From: Novakomyces olei
Taxonomy: Eukaryota; Ascomycota; Novakomycetes; Novakomycetales; Novakomycetaceae
Length of the DNA: 64,000 nt
Assembly: GCA_016906335.1 (NCBI GenBank)
Contig: JADEYG010000001.1
Coordinates: 620,001-684,000, forward strand
Direction: 5' to 3'
The notes under the pieces were generated by a model. The model was not told the DNA's origin, searched no databases, and was given only the letters and a program-made list of their open reading frames with translations. Shown here piece after piece: positions 10,506 to 20,225 of the stretch. How positions within the stretch are numbered: the stretch's first letter is position 1; every line of letters begins with the position of its first letter. The translations under genes were made by a program, and so were the position numbers.

Positions 10506-11564
10506 AATTTTTGGCCATAATAATATCGACAGGGTTTTCTACGACTTAACATACTGTAATTACTATATGTTGATCGGCCAACATCGCGGCGAAAAAAGGC
10601 TAGAATTAATAGCTAGGTCACGTGGGATAAATGTCACATGAATATCTATTTTTTGAGCGATATGGAATATCAGGATCATAGAACATTGAGGCTATTGCTA
10701 TTATGAGGCCTTCTTGGATAGCAGTGAAAAGGAGCTCAAGTCCCGATTTGGAGAACGATGAGGACAAATCACTGTTTCCACCAGACTATCAATCGCACGG
10801 CTTTGAGGAAGGTACGAGTGCATTTATTGATGCTTACTAACACTCAAAGGTTGCATAGTGGCAGAGCCAGAAACCAGGGACCACGAACGCACACGGCCGC
10901 GTAAGCATCTGTCCTTAATTCTTCAGACTATTACTAACTTCTCAGGAGGCTTAGGTCTCAAGGTCATACTCCCGATACTTGTTACCTCTTTTGTTTTGCT
11001 TTTGTCGGACTTGGGTCTGGGAGCATTATACAGGGAAAATGTATTGTTGATATCCATTCGGTGGAGTGTAGCTATATTCTTCTCAGCAATTTTATGTATT
11101 GTGCTTCGTGAACGAATACCCCTATCGAGGATCCTCCAAGCGGTTGGGGCTTCTGCGTTTGGAGGGCTGGCGGTGGGGGCGATCGCGTCGTACATGGGAC
11201 GCAGCCAGTATTTGGATTTGGGGGGATCATTCTCGTGCGCTTCAATTTATTTAAATATGTTATATCTTTCGGCGAATGGAAAGCATACGATGGCTTCGTC
11301 GGTTAACAACACTCTTATTGCTATTGCATACAATGGGCTTCTTGACAGTCTAAATTACAATTTAAGTACGTTTTTAATCGCTCTTATTGCTATTGCGAAC
11401 AATGGTATAATCGCTCTAAAGGCCTATTGTGGATACCGACTTGCACGAGAAGCAGAAATTGATGCGCGTATTAGCCAGGGTCTATGGATAAGCAATGCTA
11501 TTGAGACTATAATCTCTCCTTCGGGCGCGGGAGAGTCTCAAGAGTTGCCAGAAATAAGATCAGG
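10506..11564 (+). repeat. Duplicated block, copy 1
   Basis: This segment matches the block at 15899-16912 at a constant offset of 5,393 bp through the 5' flank, exon 1, intron and first part of exon 2. Later indels shift the right end slightly. The left border abuts the 9-bp array, and the right border falls inside the C-terminal coding region. Both copies keep GTCACGTG (10617-10624), a Cbf1/E-box-like sequence, about 80 bp before the exon 1 ATG. Confidence 0.95.
10567..10641 (+). other. Conserved upstream ORF (24 codons), copy 1
   Basis: A short ORF starting MLIGQHRGEK and ending SRGINVT stands upstream of the orphan gene. Copy 2 has the same ORF, same start and frame, with a 5-codon longer end. 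A cluster of substitutions within it keeps length and frame. It may be a translated leader ORF or part of an unrecognised 5' exon. Confidence 0.4.
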
Positions 11565-11583
11565 AGATAAAATCAATTTCTAA
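10703..11583 (+). CDS. Orphan multipass membrane protein, copy 1 (two exons)
   Basis: I do not recognise the family. Exon 1 (10703-10811) encodes 36 residues from MRPSWIAVKR. It is charged and hydrophilic and contains FPPDY, a PPxY motif of the kind bound by WW domains of Nedd4/Rsp5-type ubiquitin ligases. The 47-nt intron has a perfect TACTAAC branch site and two in-frame acceptors 9 nt apart. Exon 2 (10859-11583) starts with a basic segment (TRDHERTRPRKH) followed by four or five hydrophobic helices. These include LKVILPILVTSFVLLLSD, SVAIFFSAILCIVL and ILQAVGASAFGGLAVGAIA. Total about 277 residues. Compared with copy 2 it has extra residues around NLSTFLIALIAIANNG that look like a local repeat of LIAIAYNG, and a different C terminus (GDKINF). 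No enzyme motif is visible. Membrane location is inferred from hydrophobicity. Confidence 0.75.
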
Positions 11584-11757
11584 AGGCTAAACAAAATAAA
11601 TAAATAAATTAATTAATCAATTTAAAACTTGCAGACAAATGTTTGACCAATTCTTTTCGCGAGGGAATGAAATAAAACAAACTATTCATCATGCTCCTCC
11701 CTCCCCGTATGTACAGCTCTAGTAAGGGTATCAATCTCGAGTCCTTTATTGCCACCT

Positions 11758-12799
11758 TTAAGGCAATACTTCGTTGCCGATTGCCTGCATTCGCAGGATG
11801 CCTCCAGTATCATTTGCCGACTCGCTTGTCAAGCCATGTGCCCGGCCCTCGTGGCTCCACACGCTGGAACGTGCAAATAGAGAAGAGCCGCTCTGCTGGA
11901 GCAAATCTTGCTCAAATGCACTGATATCTGCCTCGTCAGCTGGTCCCCCCACCGACTGCTGGGCCTGTTCCTCCAGGGCCTGCTGGAGAAGATCGTTTGC
12001 TATTGGATCACTCGGAGCGAAAGCGAGAGCTCGGTGTAGGGTCTCGATTGCGGCAGGTCTATCGAGCTTCATCCACAGGACCATAGCCAGGGCAGCGAGA
12101 GTATTAGCGTCAGTGGGCACGAGGGCAAGACTGGTATTGAAAGCGGCAATAGCGTTTTCACAGTCCCCCAGTTTACGGTAAACGTGGCCCACGTTTGTCC
12201 AGGTAGAGGCCCACGCTCTTTCATCAGCGTCGTTTAGTCTTACTCGCTCAAGAGCTCTATGGAACAAGGAAATTGCTTGAGTATACTCGTGCTTTTGGAA
12301 GGCAGCTACTCCCATTTCATTGAGCAGCAGTGGGTCAGTCTGGCACGTTTCGTACGCAGCTTCAAGGTAGACTTCAGCCAGTACTATATTCGAAAGCTGC
12401 ATATGCTGCATGCCCAGAAACATGTTGGGCAAGTGCGAACCTGGGAACAAACGGCCTGCTGTAGTGTAAGCAGAAACTGCCTGGTCGTGCTCGCCTTCAA
12501 TCGCAAAAGTATGAGCGAAGCCTATCCACGCCGGCGCAAACCGAGCGTCCATTACGCTGGCTTTGGAGAAGAATCGACGGGCCTCTGCTACTTTGTTTTG
12601 CACTAGATAGTACATCGCAACAGCGAGCCAGGCTACTGGCTCTTCGGGGCTCGTCTCCACTAGATCGTGGCTCAGCACAAAAAGTTCATTGCTTAGATTC
12701 AGCTCGTGCAAGCACGCAAGATGAATAGGCATTATGCTGAATTTGTACCTGTCACGAGAGAGAATCCTGTACCGTTAGATTGTGGTAGATGAATATAAA

Positions 12800-12834
<35 letters not shown>

Positions 12835-14267
12835 CATATGGTCTTGGATACCTCTTTGTTGTCTCCAAGCACTGCTTGAATTTTCCCTGTGCAAATAGTG
12901 TCTCGGCCTGGCACCGCAAGATTTCGAGACACTCCTCTCCCAGCGCGTACTTCGTCTCCAACTCATTTTGTAGGGAAATAAGAGAGACAGGATCACGCAT
13001 TTTATTGAGACGCGTTGAGTACATTAACCGCATAAAGTCTCCATCTTTTGGGGTGCCGACTGCAGCAAAATCTAGACTGTCCAGCAAGTCGCATTCTATA
13101 TATCAGTATTGAAACAGACAACAGCATTATATATAAAATGTAAAATAAACTGTTTCAAAACTTTGATATAGAATAGACTTGAGATCAAGTAAGGAGGTAT
13201 TTTACGAGCAACGCCCGAGAAATAGTCTGTAACTCCCTTATCAACTCACCTTCTTGCGGCGTGAGCATGTTGTCCGCCATAAGGCGGTCAAGCGCCTCGA
13301 AGCATTTCACATCGACATGCAATGCGTCCACAAAACTCTCTTTAGCATGCTCAAACTTGTTGAGATTTGAATACGCTACACCCCGCAAATATGATAATGT
13401 AGCCTCCAGTTCAATACCGCCATCCCCGTTTGCAGAAGAACCTGTTTTTTCACGTTGCCGCCGTCGCTGTTGAGGCGCGGAAGGCATTGATATTTCGCCA
13501 ATAAGGTCAATTACCTGCTTCCATTCCATCATTCCAATCTAAGGTTAGCATTATGATCGTAATTTATCATTGCAGGTTCTTATTATATTGTTTTTTCTTT
13601 GCTTTTTCTTTTCTTTTTCCATTGTTTTTATATTTATTTTGTCATTTTCTTCCAATTTTTTCAAGATTTCATTGATTTCCTCTTGTTCCTTTTTTATTAA
13701 TTCTTTTGCCAGACACATACCAGGCATCTTGCTAAGAGACAGCAGCATACACTACTGGTCTGTGCAAGTCCATCGCGCTCAAGTAAAGCTTTTGCCCTTG
13801 CATACATGCTCATAGAATAGTAGACCTGTGCTAGCCAAAAGGCATCGTTGCTGTCCTCTAAACGTAAGAAATTGTGCTCCTTTTCTTTTCTTCATTTTTT
13901 TTATATGATTTTCCTTCCGTAGTATTTTTGTTTTTTTTTTTAATACTCGTCTTTGCCACTACTTACCTGTAAGGGCGAGCACAGTTTCACCAACAAATGA
14001 CGCGGTTTCAAACTGGTGTTGCATTAGAGCATCATGTCGCCACAATCGCCACGCGTCAACAAGCGAGTACGGAGTCTTGAACGGCTTCCCACCTAGACTG
14101 CTCCGAAGTTCACGTGGTGAGGAGACAGGGTTCCCGTCGCGAGAGCCCCCACGCTCAGTCGCAGAGTACAGTGGGCTCGACGAGGGCATTGGGCTTATTG
14201 AAAGTAGCGAGTGCCCAGACAAGTCTGCGCCAGGCGATGCCGACAGAAAACTGAGGCGCCGATCCAT
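11758..14267 (-). CDS. CDC16: Anaphase-promoting complex TPR subunit Cdc16/APC6
   Basis: Scaffold TPR subunit of the APC/C ubiquitin ligase that triggers anaphase (Cut9 in fission yeast, APC6 in animals). Exons 14267-13967, 13857-13721, 13538-13250, 13095-12852 and 12748-11758 join in phase to 653 residues, the family size. The N terminus has [20 protein letters not shown] and then [17 protein letters not shown]. Exon 4 has [19 protein letters not shown]. Exon 5 opens [13 protein letters not shown] and carries consecutive TPRs ([74 protein letters not shown]). The C-terminal about 70 residues are low in structure. Intron 4 carries a (TA)n run near 12803-12840. The gene lies antisense between the two orphan-gene copies. 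Confidence 0.93.
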
Positions 14268-15103
14268 CAGAGGCAACTTCAAAGTCTATGATAGAAAGCT
14301 TCTGCCACGCAGAGCCGCGCTGCTTCAAGTAGCCGTTTTGTCGGTACAATGCTTGACAAGACTTTAATGGTTTATTGTCGCCATAATATTACGATTATTG
14401 GCGTTCGATAAGGCCAGTTTCAACCATACAGAAAGATAACCCTAATATTGACATTAGCAGTATAATTATAAACCCTAACTGCTGTAGCTATGCAACGACT
14501 AAACCAGGGATTGTATATAATACACGACGGCTTTCCAGCGTAATGGCTAAATCTGATCTACAAATAGGAATTATTACGACCAGAGAATTGGAAGCCAATG
14601 ATTTGGAAATCGTCTCTACAACGAAACAAAACGAAACAAACGAAACGAGACGAGACGGACAGCTGTGCAGGATGATTACGTGCATTGGCAAATGTTTTTG
14701 CCTTGTTTGCTTTTGAGCTAAAATTCGATAATGATCAAATCGCAAAATAATTTAATTCTTTATAATCTCTGTCGTTCGGGAGGTCTACCAGAATTACTGC
14801 GCGTTCGCGCTACCCGTTACTTTGAAAAGGAGATGGCCATTACTGCTTTCTCTGACTTTGTAATTTTTGGGTACGAGTCTTTACGCGTTTGCAATTGATG
14901 TAGAAAGAAAGCACTGCAAAATGAATACCGTCTAAGCCGCAGCCACTACATGTGCGCTGAGCGCACTGTGTTGGAGAGGGTATATTTTTCAAGGAACAAT
15001 ACCTGCTCTCGGCCGCTTTGATTTTGATAGCATTAAATTTGTACTGCCAAAATCATTGTATTACGATTGCTGCTATAACGTGCTAAACAAGTACCTCACA
15101 AAT
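14268..15103. other. Gene-poor stretch between CDC16 and the aquaporin remnant
   Basis: No convincing ORF. Two telomere-like AACCCTAA fragments lie at about 14438 and 14471. An (ACGAAAC)-type purine-rich run is at 14620-14657. The CDC16 promoter should lie in the left part. Confidence 0.5.
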
Positions 15104-15670
15104 CTAAGAGCGAGTCTGTGTCTCGTTAAAGTTGTTGGCATTACCTCCAACTGCCTGTGAGCCAGGAGAGATGAGACTGGATTGGTTGATTTGCGTATCT
15201 AATCCTGAAGATTCCAGTACCGGACTTAAGTGACTGCTATCGTCTTTCGAGGGCAATTTCTCTGCTGAGGAGGCGTCATGGTACGTGCCCGGACGATACG
15301 TTCCAAGCCACGGTGTGCGAAGGACACCGTCAGAGACTGCAACGTCTTGAGTTCCAGAGACTTCCGTGTAGTCAAGTGCCTTGAGAGCGATATAAAGGCC
15401 AACGGCAAGGAGTGAGCCGATCAAAGGGCCCACCACAATAAATCCAGTGCTCGTGGGGGAAATGGTGTGCTACTACCGGTGGTCCGAGTGAGCGGGCTGG
15501 ATTAACTCCGCACCCAGTCCGTAGGACACAGATCATATGGATTAGAATGAGAGTAATGCCGATCGGAATAGGAGCCACAAAAGTGGCTTTTTGCTTTTCT
15601 GCTGCTGTCATGCGTACACAAAAGCAGAGAGCGAAAGTGCCAAATGCTTTCAATGAAGAGACCTTGGTGA
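15104..15670 (-). pseudogene. Decayed aquaporin (C-terminal half)
   Basis: Reading leftwards, the fragments QGLFIE, FGTFALCFCV, AAEKQKATF, IPIGITLILIH, GCGVNPARSLGPPVVA, HWIY and VVGPLIGSLLAVGLYIALK follow the second half of an orthodox aquaporin. The second NPA box (NPARS) and the last helix are included, with a hydrophilic tail of about 95 residues. The pieces lie in different frames. There is one shift between QGLFIE and FGTF, and another between HWIY and VVGPLIGS. The first half, with helices 1-3 and the first NPA box, is not found upstream. This looks like a truncated pseudogene rather than a spliced gene, because the frame changes occur within a few bases. It lies between CDC16 and orphan-gene copy 2. 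Confidence 0.8.
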
Positions 15671-15841
15671 ATTTTAATCTACACTTTAATTATTGGAAGA
15701 CCAATTGCTAAAACGAAAATGAAAGTAAAATATGTGAACCAAGCATCGATTCGTTAAATAAGTAGCAAAAATCAGCGATAGCGAACTGACCACAGTTTTT
15801 CTGATAGGCCAGACTACTCGCAGCAATATCATGTCACCCGA

Positions 15842-15855
15842 CTAACCCTAACCCT
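15842..15855. repeat. Telomere-like CTAACCCTAACCCT tract near the left border of duplication copy 2
   Basis: Just over two CCCTAA units stand about 45 bp left of the duplicated block, between the aquaporin remnant and copy 2. Surrounding DNA is A/T-rich and noncoding. Confidence 0.85.
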
Positions 15856-15898
15856 GCATGTAATATTTAAATTTTAAATTTTTCTATTTTAATATATT

Positions 15899-16912
15899 TA
15901 TTTTTGGCCATAATAATATCGACAGGGTTTTCTACGACTTAACATAATGTAATTACTATATGTTGATCGGCCAACATCGCGGCGAAAAAGGGATAGAAAC
16001 AATAGCTAGGTCACGTGGGATAAATGTCACATGCAAATCTATTTTTTGAGCGATATGGAATATCAGCATCATAGAACATTGAGGCTATTGCTATTATGAG
16101 GCCTTCTTGGATAGCAGTGAAAAGGAGCTCAAGTCCCGATTTGGAGAACGATGAGGACAAATCACTGTTTCCACCAGACTATCAATCGCACGGCTTTGAG
16201 GAAGGTACGAGTGCATTTATTGATGCTTACTAACACTCAAAGGTTGCATAGTGGCAGAGCCAGAAACCAGGGACCACGAACGCACACGGCCGCGTAAGCA
16301 TCTGTCCTTAATTCTTCAGACTATTACTAACTTCTCAGGAGGCTTAGGTCTCAAGGTCATACTCCCGATACTTGTTACCTCTTTTGTTTTGCTTTTGTCG
16401 GACGTAGTTCTGGGAGCAATATACCGGGAAAACGTAGCGTTGATATCCGTTCGGTGCTGTATAGCGATATTCTTTTCGGCAATTTTATGTCTAGTGCTTC
16501 GTGAGCTAATACCCCAATCGAGGATCCTCCAAGCGGTTGGGGCTTCTATGTTTGGAGGGCTGTCGGTGGGGGCGATCGCGTCGTACGTGGGACGCAGCCA
16601 GTATTTGGATTTGGGGGGATCATTCTCGTGCGCTTCAATTTATTTAAATATGCTATATCTTTCGGCGACAGGAAAGCATACGATGGCTTCGTCGGTTAAC
16701 AACCTTCTTATTGCTATTGCGTACAATCGGCTTCTTGACAGTCTAATTTACGTTGTAATTGCTCTAAAGGCCGATTGTGGATACCGACTTGCACGAGAAG
16801 CAGAAATTGATGCGCGTATTAGCCAGGGTCTATGGATAAGCAATGCTATTGAGACTATAAGCTCTCCCTCGGGCGCGGGAGAGTCTCAAGAGTTGCCAGA
16901 AATAAGATCAGG
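15899..16912 (+). repeat. Duplicated block, copy 2
   Basis: Second copy of the block at 10506-11564. Identity is essentially complete from about 16070 to 16403, covering 5' flank, exon 1, intron and early exon 2. It then drops sharply. The Cbf1/E-box-like GTCACGTG is kept at 16010-16017. Confidence 0.95.
15960..16049 (+). other. Conserved upstream ORF (29 codons), copy 2
   Basis: Counterpart of the ORF at 10567-10641. It starts MLIGQHRGEK and shares SRGINVT, but runs on to CKSIF because the stop of copy 1 is a TGC here. The frame is kept despite a cluster of substitutions. Confidence 0.4.
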
Positions 16913-16997
16913 ATTTTCGATCGGAGGCGAAGGTCAGAACTTATCTGAAATACCAAGTCCACGTCGCTCTCCAAGACTTGCCGCTCAATCAAGTTGA
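16096..16997 (+). CDS. Orphan multipass membrane protein, copy 2 (two exons)
   Basis: Paralogue of the gene at 10703-11583. Exon 1 (16096-16204) and the 47-nt intron appear identical to copy 1, including the PPxY motif FPPDY and the TACTAAC branch site. Exon 2 (16252-16997) gives about 284 residues in total. The first hydrophobic segment is identical to copy 1 up to LLLSD. The next about 40 residues differ at many positions but stay hydrophobic (VVLGAIYRENVALISVR against LGLGALYRENVLLISIR). YLDLGGSFSCASIYLNMLYL is shared. The block LSTFLIALIAIANNG of copy 1 is absent. The C terminus has a unique Ser/Arg/Pro-rich end, PSPRRSPRLAAQSS. Function unknown; the frame is intact. Confidence 0.75.
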
Positions 16998-17444
16998 TAG
17001 AATTTAGAATTTTTAGCATTAGTTGAATTTTGGAGTTTTTAACTAGCAGTAAATATTTTGTGCTTGCTCTTTGACCATTTCTCAGTTTCATGTAAAGTCG
17101 CGGGTTGGGTCGGATAGGTTGCAGTGAGGAAGAAGGCAAAGCAGAGAGAGGGATAAAATAAAATAAAGGGGAAAAGAAGGGGAAGAAAAAAGAGAATGGA
17201 AATGTATGTAGAAAGCAAGAAGGAAAAGTGAAAGGAAGGCAAAAAGTAAAAGGAAAGCAAAACGATGAAAAGGGGGCAAAAGGATACAGGCTGAAAGACG
17301 CGTATAGAGCGCAAATGTAATGCAAAGCATACACGAATATGAATAGATTCAAAGTGCACAGTATGAGCGGACTGGAATAAACGAGTTAATTAATTCAGAA
17401 TACACAATTCAGAATATGTTTATGGTTCTAATTATTATAATTGT
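16998..17444. other. Purine-rich stretch after orphan copy 2
   Basis: Positions about 17120-17290 are strongly purine-rich (GGAAAAG-type) on the plus strand. I see no gene. The missing first exon of the NUFIP1-like gene may lie here, but no ATG-to-donor combination fits its phase. Confidence 0.45.
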
Positions 17445-17609
17445 ATTGTATTTATTGTATTTATTGTATTTATTGTATTTATTGTATTTATTGTATTTAT
17501 TGTATTTATTGTATTTATTGTATTTATTGTATTTATTGTATTTATTGTATTTATTGTATTTATTATATTTATTGTATTTATTGTATTTATTGTATTTATT
17601 GTATTTATT
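17445..17609 (+). repeat. 9-bp minisatellite (ATTGTATTT)n, array 2
   Basis: About 18 copies of the same 9-bp unit and orientation as array 1, with one variant unit near 17564. It lies about 450 bp right of orphan copy 2 and just before the first recognisable NUFIP1-like exon, probably in its 5' intron or leader. Confidence 0.96.
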
Positions 17610-17655
17610 TTGTCATTCTAATCAGCCTCCATTCTTCCTTTCTTTGACACTGCAG

Positions 17656-18541
17656 TCTGGATCCATCGTATATCTACGATCCACCACCACCACCACCATC
17701 GGCAGATGCGCAGAATAATCCGTCTAAATTAGTAGGCCGGCCGGCCTTTCAGTCACGCTCCAGAGGTCGTGGTCGAGGCCGTGGCTGGAAGGCTTCAGGT
17801 GGGAAACGATCTTCACAAAGTATAGATCAAGTACTACAACCAGGCACGCAGTATGGACACTCTTGCTAATCAGGAATAATTTGTTTAATTTAAATTTTTG
17901 CTTTCACAATTTTATTGTTATTTTTATTTATTTTTTAATTTTTAATTTTTAATTTTTAATTTTTAATTTTTAATTTTTCTTTATTTATCTTTTTTACTAA
18001 TCCAAGAACCAACTTGACTGGGACGAATATAAACCTACAGACAGACCAAGATATTGCGCAATGGATAGCAGAGCGGAAGAAACGGTGGCCGACTCGAGAA
18101 AATTTGGAGCGAAGGGCCGCTGAGCAGGCAAAAAATATTGAGAGAAATGATGCAACTAAAGAGCCGTCTGTACAAAATAGCCAAGAAAATATTGGCCAAG
18201 CTCAATCGCGCGAAATAGTGTCGCAAACAGAAAACCCTGAGACCATTGAATTTCTAGAGGCTCCAGAGGAAACAAGTATCACTGCTCCAACTATTACACC
18301 ACTCAATCAGCCAGCCAAAAGCATTTGCAAGTACTTTCGGCGTGGAAAATGTAACAAAGGCAGTAATTGCCGTTATGCACATGTCAGTGAAGGGAAACGG
18401 AGGTCAGAACGAGCAGATCGGTCCGGGTTCAGGAGACAGCGGCGATCTTTGTATGGGACAATGGTGGAGACGGACATGGAAAGGCAGAATATCATATTGT
18501 TGCAAGTCATTAACGCTCTACGGGACAAGGGGGTTTTATAA
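17656..18541 (+). CDS. NUFIP1/Rsa1-like zinc-finger protein (5' exon not resolved)
   Basis: NUFIP1/Rsa1 proteins help assemble box C/D snoRNPs together with the R2TP machinery. The exon at 17656-17850 starts after a CTGCAG acceptor. It encodes LDPSYIYDPPPPPPS, then an Arg/Gly-rich stretch (SRGRGRGRGWK). It joins in phase at CA|GTATGG to 18007-18541. Exon two holds the family core, TDQDIAQWIAERKKRWPT, as in the NUFIP1 domain. A CCCH zinc finger follows (C-x7-C-x5-C-x3-H in CKYFRRGKCNKGSNCRYAH). The C-terminal helix is QNIILLQVINALRD. No in-frame ATG precedes the first exon, so a 5' exon is missing from my model. The intron 17851-18006 contains a TTTTTAA run. Confidence 0.75.
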
Positions 18542-18758
18542 AGCTTGCACGGGTTATAAATAAAGTCAAATTGGAACAAAAGCAGAGTCTGCAGTACGCT
18601 CTTTGCGCGACGGCTATTTGTCGAGTGCTCGGGCTCTCGTACTGGCAGGTGCATGTCATTAAAATCTAAAAAGAATCACAAAAGAGATAAACGCCAATAC
18701 TCTGATTATGTAAACCCTCTATGAAAATAGTGCTCTGTCAACCCGGTCGGATGCAGTC

Positions 18759-20225
18759 TCACTTCCCATCCACTTTTGCCCGTTTTTGAGCCTTCCAATT
18801 CTTTGCACGTTCTTTACTTTTCCGCTTCCTTGCGTTAGGCAGCTGAGCAGCCGGAGCTGCACGCTGACCTTCAATAGGTACTGCTGTAGACGGCATTTTT
18901 CCCGCCTTTTCCTTTGTAGCCTTGGCAGTACCTGCTTTGGCAGCACCTGCTTTGCCCATAAGTCGGCGTTCTCGGCCCTTAATCCTCGGCCCCTTGGACT
19001 GAGCTTTGCCCTTAGCTTTTGCCAACTTTTTTGTGCTTTTTGCTGGAGAAACACGCAGCTTTCTCGCCCGTTCTGCCGGCACTCCAGAGACTTGTTTCCC
19101 GTCCAGCAAAAGCGCCGCTTCCACATCGGCCGCGTCATAATACTGAATGTAAGCGAAGCCCTTGCCGATATTTGTCGCAGCATCACGGACGATACGAACG
19201 TATTCGATTCTGCCAGCAGAGCCGAAATGCCGCCAGAGCTCTTCCTCCTCTGAATCAAACGAAAGATTGCCCACAAAAACGCATCGCCGAACCTCTTGCT
19301 TGGCAGGATGCGCAACAGAATCAACACGTAAATGCCTGTCCATAAACTTTTGTCCATTTAGCTCGAGAGCGCGATTGACTCCGGATCTTTCTGCGAATAC
19401 GATATACGCATTAACAGTTGAACGGCCTTCATGAAACTTTTTCTCCATAAAAGCAGCTTTGCGAGGAAGCATCTCGGAGAAGGCGATACTGCGAAAACGG
19501 ATAGACTCGATGCGCCCGCTTTTGGCGGAGAAAAAAGATTTAAATTGAACGTATTCTGATTTCACTGTAATTACACTCACAGGCACGTTCCCCACAAACA
19601 CAGTTCTCTGTGCTTTTTCCACTTCCTCGTCCTGTTTCCGTGCTCGTTCGCTATAAGTTTCTTGGTTTGAATGACTCCGCTTCCGTTTAGCACTCTTCCC
19701 GTCTGGACTTGAACCGTATACTTTAGCCTCCGATTTTTCAGGGCTTTCACTTTCGCGTTCAGACGTCTCGCTCTCAGAGTCTGAGGACTGCTCAACTGCT
19801 TTGCTCGATTTTTTAGGCTTCGCTGACGAGTCTGTTACATTGTCACTGCTCGCCTTCTCATTCAAGGCGGAATCTGATTGCACCGTTGTCGTCTGCCGTT
19901 TTGCTACCTTGCATGAATTAGACTATTAAATTATTGCTTCTAGTTTTGTTTAATTTTTCTTTTTTGTTTATTTCTTTTTATTTCTTTTTTATTTCTTTTT
20001 TATTTCTTTTTTTTTCTCCTTTTTTCCATTTGATTTTCATTTTTATTTGTATTTTTGTATCTTGTCTCGCTTCTTTTTATCGTTCTTTTCGCTCAGTTGT
20101 TTTGTAGTTTCTCTTACCTCATTCTGGCTACCAAAAAGCGCGCCCAGGTGCGAAAGTACATGGCCCGCGCCAGTAGCAGATACGATCGCCGCCGCGAGCG
20201 AACCTCGTGGCTCTTCTGACGGCAT
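18759..20225 (-). CDS. NOP12: Nucleolar two-RRM protein, Nop12/RBM34 type
   Basis: Nop12/RBM34 proteins act in pre-60S ribosome assembly and 5.8S rRNA processing in the nucleolus. Exon 1 (20225-20118) encodes 36 residues from MPSEEPRGSL. Exon 2 (19907-18759) joins in phase, for 418 residues in total. A Ser/Glu-rich acidic and Lys-rich N-terminal region precedes RRM1 (RTVFVGNVPVSV). RRM1 has the family's long insertion, IRFRSIAFSEMLPRKAAF. It continues with TVNAYIVF and HLRVDSVAHPAK. RRM2 is RCVFVGNLSFDSEEEELW with GKGFAYIQYYD. The C-terminal about 90 residues are basic (KRKSKERAKNWKAQKRAK), as expected of a nucleolar protein. The intron 20117-19908 has T-rich TTTTTATTTC repeats. Four copies of a 20-bp motif lie 130-215 bp upstream. 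Confidence 0.9.

Noticed and set aside
10079-10641. Long ORFs of Tyr-Leu-Leu, Ile-Val-Phe or Ile-Asn-Thr repeats
   Set aside because: They are produced by the 9-bp minisatellite, whose period is a multiple of three. No flanking gene structure supports translation.
10703-10860. Alternative short product of the orphan gene starting from an ATG inside the intron
   Set aside because: The intronic ATG is out of frame with exon 2, and the first in-frame ATG in exon 2 lies far downstream.
10506-16997. The duplicated block as a transposon
   Set aside because: No terminal inverted repeats, target-site duplications, transposase or reverse transcriptase were seen. The right border falls inside coding sequence.
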